DNA from: JAJDFU01 sp964641965
GTDB taxonomy: Bacteria > Bacteroidota > Bacteroidia > Chitinophagales > Saprospiraceae
Assembly (NCBI GenBank): GCA_964641965.1
Contig: CAZXLD010000052.1
Coordinates: 1 to 33,825, forward strand
Length of the DNA: 33,825 bases
Reading direction: 5' to 3'
Shown piece after piece: positions 25,077 through 33,674 of this stretch. The position numbers were made by a program, and so were the translations under genes. The notes beneath the pieces are model-generated. The model saw only the letters and a list, made by a program, of their open reading frames with translations, had not been told where the DNA came from and did not search any database. Every line of letters begins with the position of its first letter. Positions within the stretch are counted from its first letter, which is position 1.

Positions 25077-26813
25077 CTATTGATTTACCGGTTGGAAAAG
25101 ACGAGCCTCATAATTGGGGAACAAGGAGGTTATAACCGGTTCAAAACGCTTGTGAGCTACTACTTTCCCCTTTGTGACATAAAGCCAAATGCAGGGTTGC
25201 TCCTGGTAGATGATTTCCTGCAATTCGTGATAGAGTTCAGTTCGTTTGTCAGGATCGAAGGTTCGAATGATAGCTTCAATTAGCTGGTCGGATTTAGGGC
25301 TGCCAAATCCGGTGCGATTGACCCCCGCTGTAGTAGACCATTGCTCTTTAGGATCCCAGAGCCCAGGCTGAAGGCCCGCACCGAAAAACCCTAGTTCATA
25401 TTCTCCGTTGCGCATATCTTCTGCGATGGCCCGAAACTCTTTTTGAACCAAATTGACCTTAACCCCGGCGCTCTTTACCTGGTCTTGGATTAGCAGACCC
25501 AAATAACGGGAAGTATTCGTGACGAGCAAGTCCAGCTCTAATTCAGTAAATTCCCCATTTACATCCGCATCCACAATGCCATTGTTGTTGGTATCCGTCC
25601 ATCCGGCTTCCTCTAATAGATCCACTGCTTTTTCAGGTTGATAGGGAATTGGCTTCAAACTGGGATTAAAGTATTCGGCGGAAGGGTGTACCGGACCTAC
25701 TGATGGTGAGGCCAGTCCTTGCTGTGCCTCTTCTACGATCTGGTTCACATTGACGGCGTAGGCCAGGGCACGTCTGACTGCTGGGTCAGTTAGTTTGGGG
25801 TTTCGAATGTTTATATTGATAAAATAGTTTTCCAGGGCCAAAGGCGTATAAAACTCATAATTTTGATTGATGCTTTCGTCCTGCTGTAGATCTACAAAGG
25901 ATTGGGCCTGAATTCGGCTGACCACATCGAGTTCTTCTGCTTTCAACGCGGCTATGGCATTTGCATTCTCTGTCACCAAACGGAAGGTGAGCTGTTCAGG
26001 ATAGGCTTCCAGACCGATCAAATCCTGATCGAGGGCATCGGCCCACCAGTCTTTTTTTCGCTTTAATACAATCTGCTGACCGGTTATCCATTCGGCCAAT
26101 TGGTAAGGTCCGCTACCACTCACCACCGAAGCGTCTCTTGAAAAGGAAGGGTCCAGAATATGGTCGGCGAATTGCTGGAGGCGATCATCTGTTGCTGCAA
26201 GTTGATTGAGGCTCTCCTCATTGGCAAAATCAGCAAATGGGATATCGGCTAATAACCCCTTGGGATCATATATATGACGGGGTAAAACAGGAACTAAGGT
26301 ATTCAGGACGTCTTCCCCCAAAATGTAGGTATCTTCCAGTAGAACGGTGAATTTCTTGGGATCGTTAGGATCTACCTGGATATCACGGATAAAGGAAAGA
26401 TAGGGCCGATAGCGGGAAGCAGGTACTTTAGGATTCAGTATAATCTTCAGCGTAAAGATGTAATCTTCGGCAGTTACCGGGCTGCCGTCATCCCAGCTAG
26501 CCTGTTCAAAAAGGGTATACGAATAGGCTGTTGTATTGTCGTCCAACTTTTCCACTTCAGGTCTCCCCTTTGCCAATTGAGGGGTAAATTCGAAAGTTGT
26601 AGGGTCCGAAACAAGCAGGTACTGGAATAGGTACTGATGTACCTGTCGAGCGTAACCGGAGGTAGTTAGCGGAGGTAATAATTTATCGGGTTCTGCTTCT
26701 TGGCGGATGACCAAGTGGCCGGGAGCCCGACCGACCGAAGGGTTTTCCGATTGACAACCGGATGAAAGGAAAAGAATAACAAGGAGAAAGGTACAATAGT
26801 GCTTGACGTTCAT
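25077..26813 (-). CDS. peptide/nickel-type ABC transporter substrate-binding lipoprotein
   Basis: This 578-residue lipoprotein has its lipobox at LSSGC (Cys20) and belongs to the SBP_bac_5 (oligopeptide-binding) family. Segments typical of the family are SYTLFEQASWDDGSPVTAED, VSGSGPYQLAEW, NINIRNPKLTDPAVRRALAYAVN and a C-terminal CIWLYVTKGKVV. One loop, TDTNNNGIVDADVNGE (about 415-430), resembles a calcium-binding dockerin-like element, which I have seen in other Bacteroidota proteins of this family. It should deliver a peptide or other solute to the two permeases encoded just downstream. It is probably anchored on the inner membrane or outer-membrane face. The substrate is unknown. Confidence 0.92.
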   Translation of the reverse strand: MNVKHYCTFLLVILFLSSGCQSENPSVGRAPGHLVIRQEAEPDKLLPPLTTSGYARQVHQYLFQYLLVSDPTTFEFTPQLAKGRPEVEKLDDNTTAYSYTLFEQASWDDGSPVTAEDYIFTLKIILNPKVPASRYRPYLSFIRDIQVDPNDPKKFTVLLEDTYILGEDVLNTLVPVLPRHIYDPKGLLADIPFADFANEESLNQLAATDDRLQQFADHILDPSFSRDASVVSGSGPYQLAEWITGQQIVLKRKKDWWADALDQDLIGLEAYPEQLTFRLVTENANAIAALKAEELDVVSRIQAQSFVDLQQDESINQNYEFYTPLALENYFININIRNPKLTDPAVRRALAYAVNVNQIVEEAQQGLASPSVGPVHPSAEYFNPSLKPIPYQPEKAVDLLEEAGWTDTNNNGIVDADVNGEFTELELDLLVTNTSRYLGLLIQDQVKSAGVKVNLVQKEFRAIAEDMRNGEYELGFFGAGLQPGLWDPKEQWSTTAGVNRTGFGSPKSDQLIEAIIRTFDPDKRTELYHELQEIIYQEQPCIWLYVTKGKVVAHKRFEPVITSLFPNYEARLFQPVNQ

Positions 26814-26944
26814 GGGAAAATTTGTTTTTCTTGCTCAGGCCAATAAAATTAGATTTTACTGTCAGGATTGGAAAATATTTGCTCCGCTTATACTGACAGA
26901 CTGAACTCAAAGTGGCTGCTTCTGTTTCTCCTGAAAATGAAAAT

Positions 26945-27859
26945 ATGCCCAAAGTATTGATAGGAGGTGGGTCCGGGTTAATTGGGACTCGCTTCAGTGA
27001 GCTTTTGAGGAACGATGGATTTGAAGTTGCCCACTTGTCCAGGTCGGCTTCCTCTGAGGGGTATTTTCCCACCTTTCAATGGGATGTTAAGCAGCAAATG
27101 CTCGACTTGCAAGCGCTGGAAGGTGTAGACTATATTGTCAACTTTGCTGGCGCGGGAATTGCTGACCGCCCTTGGACGGATAAGAGAAAGCAGGAAATTA
27201 TTCGAAGTCGTACGGATAGCAACAAATTATTGGCCAAGGCATGTCAAGATGCAAATATTCGGCCCAAAGCTTTTTTATCTGCCTCCGCTATAGGTTATTA
27301 TGACAATCGAGGTGATGAGATTATGACAGAAGATAAGGAACCCGGCAACGGATTCTTAGCAAAGAGCACCATCGCCTGGGAAGAATCTCTGGCATCCATG
27401 AAAGCATTGGATGTACCTACCTCTGCCGTTCGCATTGGGTTGGTGCTTTCCTACAAGGCCAAAAGCCTCGAAAACCTGTTGTTGCCTGTTAAATTTGGAA
27501 CTGCTCCCTATTTCGGGAATGGTCGCCAATGGATGTCCTGGATTCATATTGACGACCTGTGTGGTATATTTCGCTTTCTTTTGACCTCTCCTTCAGTGCC
27601 TGCAGGCATATACAATGGAGTAGCTCCGAATCCCCACCGGATGAAGGACTTTATGAAGATCCTGGGTCAAACATGGGAAAGGCCGGCCTTTTCGTTCCCA
27701 GTTCCTGCTTTCACCCTTAGATTAGGCATGGGGGAAATGGCCGACATTATTCTGGGCAGCACTCGCGTATCCTCGGAAAAGATTGAAGCTGCGGGATTCA
27801 CCTTCAAGTTCCCCGACCTAAAGCAGGCATTAGTTGATATAAGGGAACGTAAGGTCTAA
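26945..27859 (+). CDS. TIGR01777-family NAD-dependent epimerase-like protein
   Basis: This is a 304-residue Rossmann-fold protein of the atypical short-chain dehydrogenase group SDR39U1-like (E. coli YfcH, TIGR01777). It has the nucleotide-binding motif GGGSGLIGTRF at its start and FAGAGIADRPWTD. The active-site region reads SASAIGYYDNRGDE with Tyr in the YY pair, and WMSWIHIDDL follows. The reaction is not known for the family. I start at the ATG at 26945, since the protein begins with MPKVLIGGGSG as in relatives. A GTG at 26912 would add 11 extra residues. It is divergent from the binding-protein gene and overlaps the convergent HAD gene by 4 bases. Confidence 0.9.
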   Translation: MPKVLIGGGSGLIGTRFSELLRNDGFEVAHLSRSASSEGYFPTFQWDVKQQMLDLQALEGVDYIVNFAGAGIADRPWTDKRKQEIIRSRTDSNKLLAKACQDANIRPKAFLSASAIGYYDNRGDEIMTEDKEPGNGFLAKSTIAWEESLASMKALDVPTSAVRIGLVLSYKAKSLENLLLPVKFGTAPYFGNGRQWMSWIHIDDLCGIFRFLLTSPSVPAGIYNGVAPNPHRMKDFMKILGQTWERPAFSFPVPAFTLRLGMGEMADIILGSTRVSSEKIEAAGFTFKFPDLKQALVDIRERKV

Positions 27860-28287
27860 GATTTGAACACCTCGATTTCATGGGTCTGAACGATCAGATC
27901 TGTGAACTTCCCCTTAAAACGGGTTGCCTTCACGATATGATTGTCGATCCAATGGTAATTGCCTCCCCTCGGTTTTCCAACTAAAAGCCCGTGGTACCGA
28001 AATCCATTTTTGTCTAACCAGTCTTCGGTAACTTTCCTGTGATCCTCGGTGCGAGAGGTGAAAAAGGTGATGATGTGCCCTTCATCATACCACTTGTTGA
28101 TGATTTTAAGCGCGTCCGGATAAGGCAGAGTCGTACCCATACGTTCAGGCTCTTCATTGGGTATATCATCGCAAATGGTCCCGTCAATGTCAATCAGGAA
28201 GTTTTTGATTCCTTCCGGTAATACAGGGCTAATAGCTTCCCCTTTTCCATTGACAGCCTGTTGTAGATTATTGTTTTCTTGGTTCAT
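27856..28287 (-). CDS. small HAD-superfamily phosphatase-like protein
   Basis: This 143-residue protein has the haloacid-dehalogenase core. Motif I is IDIDGTICD with nucleophile Asp33 and Asp35, motif II is FFTSRT (Thr or Ser), and the later KPRGGNYHWIDNH supplies Lys and acidic residues. The first 25 residues are a polar N-terminal extension. In databases such proteins are often labelled phosphoheptose isomerase by mistake, but HAD motifs point to a phosphatase. The substrate is unknown. Its 3' end overlaps the convergent epimerase-like gene by 4 bases. A possible -7 element (TACATTTG at 28340-28333) lies 45 bases before its start codon. Confidence 0.85.
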   Translation of the reverse strand: MNQENNNLQQAVNGKGEAISPVLPEGIKNFLIDIDGTICDDIPNEEPERMGTTLPYPDALKIINKWYDEGHIITFFTSRTEDHRKVTEDWLDKNGFRYHGLLVGKPRGGNYHWIDNHIVKATRFKGKFTDLIVQTHEIEVFKS

Positions 28288-28332
28288 AATACGTTATGAA
28301 TGTGATAGTTGGTTTGACAAGAAGCAATCGGT

Positions 28333-28340
28333 CAAATGTA
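28333..28340 (-). promoter_or_regulatory. candidate -7 element for the HAD gene
   Basis: On the minus strand TACATTTG matches TAnnTTTG, the Bacteroidota -7 consensus. It ends 45 bases before the HAD gene's ATG, a sensible distance. No TTG is found 19-20 bases further upstream, so only half of the consensus is met. Confidence 0.3.
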
Positions 28341-28386
28341 AACAATGCCATATGCTCCGCGAGAAGCAGCTATTCTAGGAAATCAA

Positions 28387-28402
28387 CCGGAAGGCATTCC
28401 GG
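28387..28402 (-). terminator. possible hairpin after the M23 peptidase gene
   Basis: CCGGAA and TTCCGG form a perfect 6-base stem with a 4-base loop, 18 bases beyond the M23 gene stop. The T-tract that follows on the minus strand is only ttgattt. It is a weak terminator candidate. Confidence 0.35.
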
Positions 28403-28420
28403 CCTGGTTAGGGCGAAGTA

Positions 28421-29326
28421 TTAAAACTGAATGAGCTTGGTGGGATCAATCGCTTTGCCATCCAACCAAAGCTCAAAGTGCAAGTGAGGGCCGTCGCTCA
28501 ATGTACCGGTATTCCCGATGATAGCGATTGCCTCCCCCGCTTTTACAAAACTACCAGCTTTTTTTAATAAAGCAGAATTGTGCTTATAAAAAGAAATAGT
28601 ATTGTTCGGGTGTTGGATACCAATAGTATTTCCGGTTTCGAGTGTCCAGTCGGAGAAGAAAACATAGCCATCAGAAACTGCTTTGATCGGGGTGTTTTTG
28701 GGGGCCAGGACATCAATTCCCAGATGATTTCGCTGTGGACTGAATCCAAGGCTTACTTCTCCTTTCACCGGTGGAAAGTAGTAGAGCTTACTAACGGGGC
28801 CTTCCTGGTAAGGAAGGGGTGTGGTCGTTTGATAGGATATGCTTTGAGCTCTAGCTGCTACATCCGAGCGGAGGAGTTGATCTGACTCTGGGGCTATGGG
28901 TTCCGAAAGACTATCCAGGTCTGTTAAATCCGGATTTGCCGATTTAGCTTCCTCCTCAGACATGACTTTACCACTAAGAACGGCTTCGAAATTGTCTATG
29001 TACTTTTTTTGAGCCACCATGGTGCGCTCCAAATCCCGTATTTCCTGATGCAATTGGATTAATTCCTTGTTTGTACTGGCTTCAGCATATCCAGGGACAT
29101 ATTGGCGCAAGGGGGTAAAAGCAATCAATAAGACTACTATACATCCAAAAACAACAAGGATGGAGCTGACCAGAATATACATATTTAGTAGAGTCAGCTT
29201 ATAGGTAGCAACTTCGGCTAGAGTATCCGCCCGCATGATAGCGAGCTGATAGGTATTTTTTAAACGATTAGGCAAACGTTTGATACGATCCTTAAAACTT
29301 CGTTTTTTTTGCTTCTCTTCGCTCAT
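28421..29326 (-). CDS. M23-family (LytM-type) peptidase, membrane-anchored
   Basis: This 301-residue protein has a basic cytoplasmic start (1-45) and a membrane segment (about 48-70). A helical, probably coiled-coil stretch (about 82-125) leads into a C-terminal M23 endopeptidase domain (about 185-300). The zinc and catalytic residues are intact: HLGID (His201, Asp205), FYKHN (His249), and HLHFE (His281, His283). Such enzymes cut cross-links in peptidoglycan. This topology resembles the M23 proteins that remodel the wall during division. It is divergent from porW across 195 bases. Its intact site contrasts with the degenerate glucosaminidase- and phosphatase-like proteins nearby, which shows that degeneration is not general in this window. 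Confidence 0.93.
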   Translation of the reverse strand: MSEEKQKKRSFKDRIKRLPNRLKNTYQLAIMRADTLAEVATYKLTLLNMYILVSSILVVFGCIVVLLIAFTPLRQYVPGYAEASTNKELIQLHQEIRDLERTMVAQKKYIDNFEAVLSGKVMSEEEAKSANPDLTDLDSLSEPIAPESDQLLRSDVAARAQSISYQTTTPLPYQEGPVSKLYYFPPVKGEVSLGFSPQRNHLGIDVLAPKNTPIKAVSDGYVFFSDWTLETGNTIGIQHPNNTISFYKHNSALLKKAGSFVKAGEAIAIIGNTGTLSDGPHLHFELWLDGKAIDPTKLIQF

Positions 29327-29521
29327 ACCGCTTACTTTTGAGGATCAGCCACACCAACAAGACCGGGCTTTTCTGGTGCTGGTTGGCAGTATTGTAAGAA
29401 TAAAATAATTTTACGCTTTTCAAGTTATAGGAACAAGCAGTGGATAACGCCCGGAAGAACTGCAAAAGTAATAGATAATCCTTAGGTGGATCATAAACGT
29501 TGGGGGCGGGTTTAAAATGAG

Positions 29522-32518
29522 ATGACTTTGAAACGTTTTTTTGCCATAATTATTAGTTTGTCCGTCCTGCCGCTGCTCACAGATTGTGGGTCAACCAAGA
29601 AAAAAGACAAGGAACTAACCGGAGTTGGTCGTCTTTATCAAAATACGACAGCCCGCTTCAATGGTTTTTTCAATGGTGATGAGCTCGTTCAAGAGGCTAT
29701 AGAAAGTCTTGAAGGGCGTTATAGAGATGACTTTAGCGAAGTACTTCCCATCTATCCGTACCAGGTAACCGGAGACGTAAATTCTGTATCGCAGAACCTG
29801 GATGCCGCTATTGATAAAGCAACCGTGGTAGTTGCCTTGCGCCGAAAAAGTGATTGGACCGACGATTGCTACCTTCTGGTAGGCAAGGCACAGTTTTTAA
29901 AACAGGAATACGAGTCTGCCGAAGAGACGTTGCGGTTTATGCTGGCTGAATACGGAGAGGAAGCGCTGGAGCTGCAAAAAATCAGGCGCGAACAACAGAA
30001 GAAAAAGAAGGATAAATCAAAATCCTCTTCTAAAAAAGATAAAGACTCAAAAGCGAATAAGGGTAAAACAGAGGCTGAGATCCAGGCTACAGAAGAAAAG
30101 GAGGAACGAAAAAAGGAAGAACAAAAATCCAGAGAAGAGCGCCGCAAGGAATTAGATAAATGGCGTAAGAAATACAATAAAGCCGTTCGGCAGCGCCGCA
30201 AGGGTAAAGATGTTCCTCTTCCAAAACGGCCTGGCAGTGAAGAAAAAGAGGAAGAAATTCAACCCGAGGTTGTAGAGGAATCCCCTATCGTAGCCAGCAC
30301 CGAAAATATTCCGGTAACACCTCCGCCACCTCCGCCTCCACCACCTAAAGATAAGGATGAAAAATACTTCTTGTACCGCAAACCAGCCTGGCAGGAGGCT
30401 AAATTGTGGATGGCCAGAACCCTACTGCAACGGGATAAAAAGGAGGAGGCTATGCGGTATATCCGGCAGTTAAATTCGGATGGCAATACCTTTCCTGAGG
30501 TAAGACGAGAGGTACCTATTCTGGAAGCCTATATTCATTTGGAAAATGGGAAACGGGCTGAAGCTGCCAATGCTTTAACCAGAGGGATCAAACTCCAAAC
30601 CAATAAGCCTAAGAAAGCCAGATATACTTTTATTTTGGCTCAGTTGTATGCCAAAGAAGGTATGTATCCGCAAGCTGCAGCTACTTTCAAGGATGTGTTG
30701 GGGCTGACCAATGACTTCGAATTGGAATTCAATAGCAAACTCAATATTGCTCTTGCCAATTGGCGGGGGGGATCCGGTTCAAAAGAGGAGATTATTTCCG
30801 ACCTGGAGAAAATGCTGAAGGAGGATAAGTATATCGATTATCAGGACCAGATCTATTACACCTTAGCATCACTCGCGCTGGAGCGGGGAGACCGGCAAGC
30901 AGCAATCGAAAATCTTCAAAAATCCCTGAATGCCTCGCGCCGAAATCCTTCACAAAAGGCCAATGCTTATTTGACCTTGGCCGACCTGTATTTTGAAGAA
31001 GAGAATTACGTTCCCGCGAAATCCTATTACGATAGCACCCTCACAGTTCTTCCTACGGCCGACGACGATTATCAGCGTGTTTTGTTGCTTTCTAATAATC
31101 TGACGGCCATAGCAGAGGCAATTACCACCATTGAGTATCAGGATAGTCTATTGAAAGTGAGTCAACTCAGTGAAAGTGACCGGAAAAAGCTGGCTTTTCA
31201 AATCCAGCAAGAGCGGGATGAGGCTCGACTAAAAGGGGCCAACGTATCCAATACCAATTCCGTTGCTGCTCAGCAAATTGCAGCCAGACGCCCTACCTCA
31301 GCCAACAATAATGAACCTTTGTTTTTCGCCTACGATGATCGAGCGCAAAAACGTGGTATGCGCGATTTTCAACGGAAATGGGGCGAGCGACAGTTGGAAG
31401 ACAATTGGAGGCGGTCTCAGCGATCAGGAGCGGAATTATTTGACGATGAGACCCAGGAAGTGGAAGAAATTCCCGAAACTGTTTTTTCGGAAGAAACAAT
31501 CGATGAGATATTAAAAGATATACCCAATTCGCCAGAAGAGATTTCAGTCGCTCAGCAAAAAATCCAGGAAGCTTATTTTTCACTAGGGGCTCTCTATCGG
31601 GATAACCTGGAGTATTACCAGAAATCCATCGAAAGCCTGGAAAAGTTGCTCCAGCGGTACCCCGATACTGAATTTGAATTGGACGCTTGGTATTTGCTCT
31701 ACCTGAACTATCTGGAACTAAAGCAGTCGGCTAAAGCGGAAGCAATCAAAAATCGCATTATTACTAAGTACCCAAATACCAACTACGCCAAGGTACTTCA
31801 GAATCCAAATTACGCCAAGGAGCTGCTGGAACAAGAGCTTAAGATTAATCGTTTCTATGCTAAAGCCTACCAACGCTTTGAGTCTGGAAATGCACAGGAG
31901 GCACACAAAATGTGTTTAGAGGCGGCTAACACCTTTGACGCCGAACACCCGCTTCAATCCAAGTTTATTTTGCTGGATGCCTTCGCCGTCGGGAAACTGG
32001 AGGGCGAAGTAGCTTACAAACAAGCCTTGCAGAAAGTATCTAGTGCCTACCCCAACTCAGACGAAGCCAAGCAGGCCCGGGAAATGCTGCGCCTGTTGGG
32101 AGGGGCAGTCGCCTCCTTGCCAGGTGGTAAAGAAATCGATTTAGGGCAATTCAGGCCAGAAAAAGAAGCTGTGCACTACGTACTGGTTGCCTTGAATCCA
32201 AGTGTGAACGTCAACATAGTCAATCAGATTGTCACTGATTTCAACAATGAATTCTTTAAGCAGTCACGCTTAAGAACGGCACCAATTTATTTGGGGCCGG
32301 ATCCAAACTCCCGCCGACCCATCATTGTCGTTCGCCGGTTCAAGAATGAGGCGGAAGCCATCGATTATTATCAGGCGACAATCCGAAATAAGGAAAAATT
32401 TATTGGCGGATCGGAATACGATGTACTTCCCATTACTCAGAACAACTATCGTCAGGTGCTGCGCAACAAAACGGTAGATGGATACAAGGAGTTCTTTCAG
32501 CAAATGTATCTGAAGTAG
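29522..32518 (+). CDS. porW: type IX secretion system lipoprotein PorW/SprE-like
   Basis: This 998-residue TPR protein matches the PorW/SprE group needed for type IX secretion and gliding. It has a cysteine near the N-terminus (Cys22, TDCGSTKKK), the early segment LYQNTTARFNGFFNGDEL (39-56), and RYRDDFSEVLPIYPYQ. Tandem TPR-like helices occupy about 290-550 and 680-860, and a C-terminal domain (about 880-998) begins AVHYVLVALNPSV. Residues about 150-265 form a very charged Lys/Glu-rich insert ending in nine prolines (267-275). The lipobox is unusual (L-L-T-D-C, Asp at -1), so lipidation is not assured. PorW is reported to contact the PorN ring component. No other T9SS genes are in the window. 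Confidence 0.85.
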   Translation: MTLKRFFAIIISLSVLPLLTDCGSTKKKDKELTGVGRLYQNTTARFNGFFNGDELVQEAIESLEGRYRDDFSEVLPIYPYQVTGDVNSVSQNLDAAIDKATVVVALRRKSDWTDDCYLLVGKAQFLKQEYESAEETLRFMLAEYGEEALELQKIRREQQKKKKDKSKSSSKKDKDSKANKGKTEAEIQATEEKEERKKEEQKSREERRKELDKWRKKYNKAVRQRRKGKDVPLPKRPGSEEKEEEIQPEVVEESPIVASTENIPVTPPPPPPPPPKDKDEKYFLYRKPAWQEAKLWMARTLLQRDKKEEAMRYIRQLNSDGNTFPEVRREVPILEAYIHLENGKRAEAANALTRGIKLQTNKPKKARYTFILAQLYAKEGMYPQAAATFKDVLGLTNDFELEFNSKLNIALANWRGGSGSKEEIISDLEKMLKEDKYIDYQDQIYYTLASLALERGDRQAAIENLQKSLNASRRNPSQKANAYLTLADLYFEEENYVPAKSYYDSTLTVLPTADDDYQRVLLLSNNLTAIAEAITTIEYQDSLLKVSQLSESDRKKLAFQIQQERDEARLKGANVSNTNSVAAQQIAARRPTSANNNEPLFFAYDDRAQKRGMRDFQRKWGERQLEDNWRRSQRSGAELFDDETQEVEEIPETVFSEETIDEILKDIPNSPEEISVAQQKIQEAYFSLGALYRDNLEYYQKSIESLEKLLQRYPDTEFELDAWYLLYLNYLELKQSAKAEAIKNRIITKYPNTNYAKVLQNPNYAKELLEQELKINRFYAKAYQRFESGNAQEAHKMCLEAANTFDAEHPLQSKFILLDAFAVGKLEGEVAYKQALQKVSSAYPNSDEAKQAREMLRLLGGAVASLPGGKEIDLGQFRPEKEAVHYVLVALNPSVNVNIVNQIVTDFNNEFFKQSRLRTAPIYLGPDPNSRRPIIVVRRFKNEAEAIDYYQATIRNKEKFIGGSEYDVLPITQNNYRQVLRNKTVDGYKEFFQQMYLK

Positions 32519-32545
32519 GACGTCGTCAGGAAGGGCTGTACCCTT

Positions 32546-33061
32546 TTACCGCGGCTTTTTGTAGATTGGCACCGTACTGCAAGGCTCCCCATACATGATG
32601 CTCTTGGCCACCGGTCGGAGTTGTCGGGTTAAGGCAAGATAAGCAGAAGCCGGGACGGGTTTATCACTACAGCCTTTGATTACAATACGCCGGTCTTCAT
32701 ATGCTCCAACCTGGATAGTGGCCACCACTTTTTCATAATGTTGCTTGAGGAACTCCTGCTGTTGGCCTTGGAAGATGGTAGCAGCGAAGGGTTCGGCATA
32801 AGAAGCAACCAGCATGTAGGCCCATACTGGGATTATGGCATCAGTGGAACAGAAGACGAGGAGAATCTTGCCTTCATATTGGCTCCAGTCATGTTCCTTT
32901 AAAGCTGCTCGAAAATCTTTTTCCTTCAGGATAAGCTCCATAAATAGATAATCCTTTAGATCGAAATCGACGAAGGATTCCCTGGGGAAATATTCTTCCA
33001 GATTTAAGGTGATCAAGCCCGATTGGGCCACCCGATTCACTAGTGGTTTATCTTCAGTCAT
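32546..33061 (-). CDS. DUF2480-family protein
   Basis: This 171-residue cytoplasmic protein belongs to DUF2480, a Bacteroidota family of unknown function. Landmarks are GLITLNLEEYFP at 15-26, FDLKDYLFMELILKEKDFR, HDWSQYEGKILLVFCSTDAIIPVWAYML and the late GCSDKPVP segment with Cys. No signal peptide or membrane segment is evident. Its start overlaps the end of scpB by 8 bases, so translation is coupled. The conserved linkage suggests a link to chromosome segregation or basic metabolism, but I cannot assign a role. Confidence 0.88.
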   Translation of the reverse strand: MTEDKPLVNRVAQSGLITLNLEEYFPRESFVDFDLKDYLFMELILKEKDFRAALKEHDWSQYEGKILLVFCSTDAIIPVWAYMLVASYAEPFAATIFQGQQQEFLKQHYEKVVATIQVGAYEDRRIVIKGCSDKPVPASAYLALTRQLRPVAKSIMYGEPCSTVPIYKKPR

Positions 33062-33674
33062 CGTGTTTGTTTTCTGGTGCCTGTTCGGCAGCCGGTTTTT
33101 CGGAGGCCTCTTCGATTGGCGCCTGTTCTCCGATTTGCTGATCCGGCTCTTTAAAATCTTTAGGTCTGGGCAAATCCTCTAACCCTTTTAAACCAAAATA
33201 GTCCATAAACTTTTGGCTGGTTCCATAGAGCAAAGGCCTGCCGGGGCCATCACTACGTCCTGTTATAGAAACAAGTTCCTTTTCCAATAGTTTCTGCAGG
33301 GCATAATCGCAATTCACGCCGCGGATCTTCTCCAATTCACTTTTGGGAACCGGCTGCTTGTACGCTACTATGGCAAGCGTTTCCAAGGCGGCTCTGGAAA
33401 GCCTCTTTCGCGTCGTTAGTTTTAGATAAGTACCAACTGTATGGTGAAAAGCCGGTTTGGTCAACATTTGATAGCCACCTGCAATTGCTGTGATCTCCAG
33501 TGCAGATTCTGCCTGAGCATATTGGTCCACCAGGATTTGAATAGCTTCCTCTAATTCTTTCTTGGGAATCGGAGTGCCCAGCACTTCCTCAAGGACCGTT
33601 TTGATTTCCTTGAAAGTAATCGGATCATCGGCCGCAAAAATCAAGCTTTCAATATGCTGTACAAGTAATTCCAT
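33054..33674 (-). CDS. scpB: segregation and condensation protein B
   Basis: ScpB is the winged-helix dimer of the SMC-ScpAB complex that organises and segregates the chromosome. The 206-residue protein begins MELLVQHIESLIFAADDPITF, continues with the conserved LSRAALETLAIVAYKQPVPKSELEKIRGVNCDYAL and ends the core with GRPLLYGTSQKFMDYFGL. A tail of about 45 residues rich in Glu and Pro follows. I choose the ATG at 33674 over a TTG at 33683. scpA and smc are not in the window. Beyond it, bases 33684-33825 hold no gene that I can support. Confidence 0.95.
   Translation of the reverse strand: MELLVQHIESLIFAADDPITFKEIKTVLEEVLGTPIPKKELEEAIQILVDQYAQAESALEITAIAGGYQMLTKPAFHHTVGTYLKLTTRKRLSRAALETLAIVAYKQPVPKSELEKIRGVNCDYALQKLLEKELVSITGRSDGPGRPLLYGTSQKFMDYFGLKGLEDLPRPKDFKEPDQQIGEQAPIEEASEKPAAEQAPENKHDD

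Noticed and set aside
29463..29470. TACTTTTG on the minus strand upstream of the M23 gene, resembling a -7 element
   Set aside because: No TTG is found 19-20 bases further upstream, and the leader would be long (over 130 bases).
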